From NCBI GenBank assembly GCA_025963715.1, contig JAOQAG010000037.1:1-64000 (forward strand): a stretch of DNA of 64,000 bases. The letters run 5' to 3'. Within the stretch, counting starts at the first letter, position 1, and each line of letters begins with the position of its first letter. This document shows, piece after piece, positions 63,179 to 64,000 of the stretch. The DNA comes from Bacteroidota bacterium. Its GTDB lineage: Bacteria > Bacteroidota > Bacteroidia > 2-12-FULL-35-15. The position numbers and the translations under genes are program-made. The notes beneath the pieces are model-generated. The model did not search any database. It worked only from the letters and a program-made list of their open reading frames with translations, and was not told where the DNA came from.

Positions 63179-63186
63179 TAAATTTG
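63179..63186 (+). promoter_or_regulatory. Putative promoter of CDF transporter gene
   Basis: TAAATTTG is an exact TAnnTTTG match. A TTTG at 63151..63154 lies 24 bp upstream as a possible -33 element. The box ends 23 nt before the GTG start. Confidence 0.5.
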
Positions 63187-63209
63187 GAGCATCAACAAAA
63201 CCATTTTTT

Positions 63210-64000
63210 GTGTCACACGATCACGATCATCACGACCATAGCCACGGCCATCATCACCATGTGCCGAAAAACATTAACAGGGCTTTTAAGCTGGGTATTG
63301 CCCTGAATATGGGCTTTGTGCTTTTGGAAGTAGCAGCCGGTTTCTGGAAACATTCCCTGGCTTTGCTCACCGATGCCGGGCACAATTTCAGCGATGTGGT
63401 AAGCCTTTTATTTGTACTGATCGCACACCGGCTGGCACAAATGAAACCCACCCGGAATTTTACTTACGGATACAGCAAATCAACCGTTTTGGTAGCGCTT
63501 GCCAATGCCATTCTTTTGTTGGTGGCCATCGGTGCCATTGGCTGGGAAGCCATCAGCCGCTTTTCGCAGCCGCATCCCGTTGAAGGCGGCGTGATCTCCA
63601 TTATTGCTTTTACCGGGCTGATCATTAATGCAGCAACAGCATTGCTGTTTTTCAGGGACAGGGAAAAAGACCTGAATGTAAAAGGCGCTTACCTGCACAT
63701 GGCGGCAGATGCAGCGGTTTCGCTCGGGGTTGTAATTGCCGGGATCGTGATCATATACACACACTGGTACTGGCTGGATCCGGCCATGAGTCTTGTTATT
63801 ATTGCCGTAATTATTTTCAGCACCTGGGGTTTGCTGCGCGATTCGGTAAGGCTTTCGCTGGATGGCGTTCCGATGAGCATTGATCCGGAAAAAGTACGCG
63901 GTTATTTTTCTAAATTAACGGATGTTTCCGCTTTTCACGACCTGCACATCTGGGCGATGAGCACCACGGAAGCAGCATTAACGGTACACGTGGTTTCTGC
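63210..64000 (+). CDS. Cation diffusion facilitator metal transporter, partial
   Basis: The gene starts at GTG 63210 and is open at the window end (263 complete codons visible). The N-terminus is a His/Asp-rich metal-binding stretch (SHDHDHHDHSHGHHHH). Then come transmembrane segments of the CDF fold with LLTDAGHNFSDV (helix 2 metal site) and HMAADAAVSLGVV (helix 5 site), both H/D-x3-D pairs of the transport site. It resembles CzcD/ZitB zinc exporters; Zn(II) is most likely, with Co or Cd possible. The cytoplasmic C-terminal domain begins near FHDLHIWAMS and is cut off. Confidence 0.93.
   Translation, partial: MSHDHDHHDHSHGHHHHVPKNINRAFKLGIALNMGFVLLEVAAGFWKHSLALLTDAGHNFSDVVSLLFVLIAHRLAQMKPTRNFTYGYSKSTVLVALANAILLLVAIGAIGWEAISRFSQPHPVEGGVISIIAFTGLIINAATALLFFRDREKDLNVKGAYLHMAADAAVSLGVVIAGIVIIYTHWYWLDPAMSLVIIAVIIFSTWGLLRDSVRLSLDGVPMSIDPEKVRGYFSKLTDVSAFHDLHIWAMSTTEAALTVHVVS

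Overview
The window is a chromosomal segment of a free-living, probably gliding member of the Bacteroidota, outside the gut Bacteroides-type lineages as far as can be judged. Supporting signs are a secreted protein with a CHU_C-type (type B) type IX secretion sorting domain, many exact copies of the Bacteroidota -7 promoter box TAnnTTTG, no evident Shine-Dalgarno sites, Bacteroidota-restricted families (DUF1599, a BT_3928-like DoxX protein, DUF2027-Smr, phosphosulfolactate-synthase-like ComA) and a bacterial type A RNase P RNA. Species-level assignment is not possible from the sequence alone.

Layout. 0-7 kb is a minus-strand run: TPR protein, ComA-like, rhodanese, DedA, aroE, uvrB. 7-11 kb has glmM-like phosphohexomutase, a cysteine desulfurase and a T9SS cargo protein. 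11-20 kb has a sensor kinase, small envelope proteins, a GreA-like protein, a lipoprotein-anchored YfiR domain, an MFS exporter, a PKHD-type oxygenase and two paralogous lipoproteins. 20-28 kb has DUF2306, DUF2461, TPR and DUF1761 proteins, an SF2 helicase, a broken glycerophosphodiesterase gene and a TPR/BamE-like protein. 28-34 kb holds gyrA and clpC, divergently arranged. 35-40 kb has an LpxL-like acyltransferase, a monohaem lipoprotein and rarA, then rnpB, an Smr protein and a phosphatase-superfamily lipoprotein. 41-57 kb carries comEC, a YbjN-like protein, plsY, a 1493-residue secreted protein, prmA, tpiA, an OppB-like permease, a DoxX protein, DUF1599, folP and a metallo-beta-lactamase-fold hydrolase. 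57-64 kb has a LytS/LytTR pair, a cation/proton antiporter and the first part of a CDF metal transporter cut by the window edge.

Most genes are housekeeping or envelope genes. I see no phage, transposase, CRISPR array, tRNA or recognisable defence or biosynthetic island.

The most unusual content lies between the genes. At least seven families of short palindromic sequences (called A to H here) are assembled in modular, often nested, inverted arrangements. Family A: GC-rich hairpins, often in doublets. Family B: about 115 bp, with 18-bp ends and a small central hairpin. Family C: ends like CCACATAAGGCACAAAG. Family D: ends like AGTTCAAAGTTTAAAG. E: GCAAAGGCGCAAAG-like. F: GTTCCTGTTCCTGCCCG-like. 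G: TCTACTAAATACCAATT and ATTCGTTATTCG-like. H: GAGCTTGTCGAA-like. Many abut or contain the stop codon of the adjacent gene, and some supply the last codons of the protein. Base changes in the stems of family A are compensated. This repeat system is the best candidate here for something undescribed.
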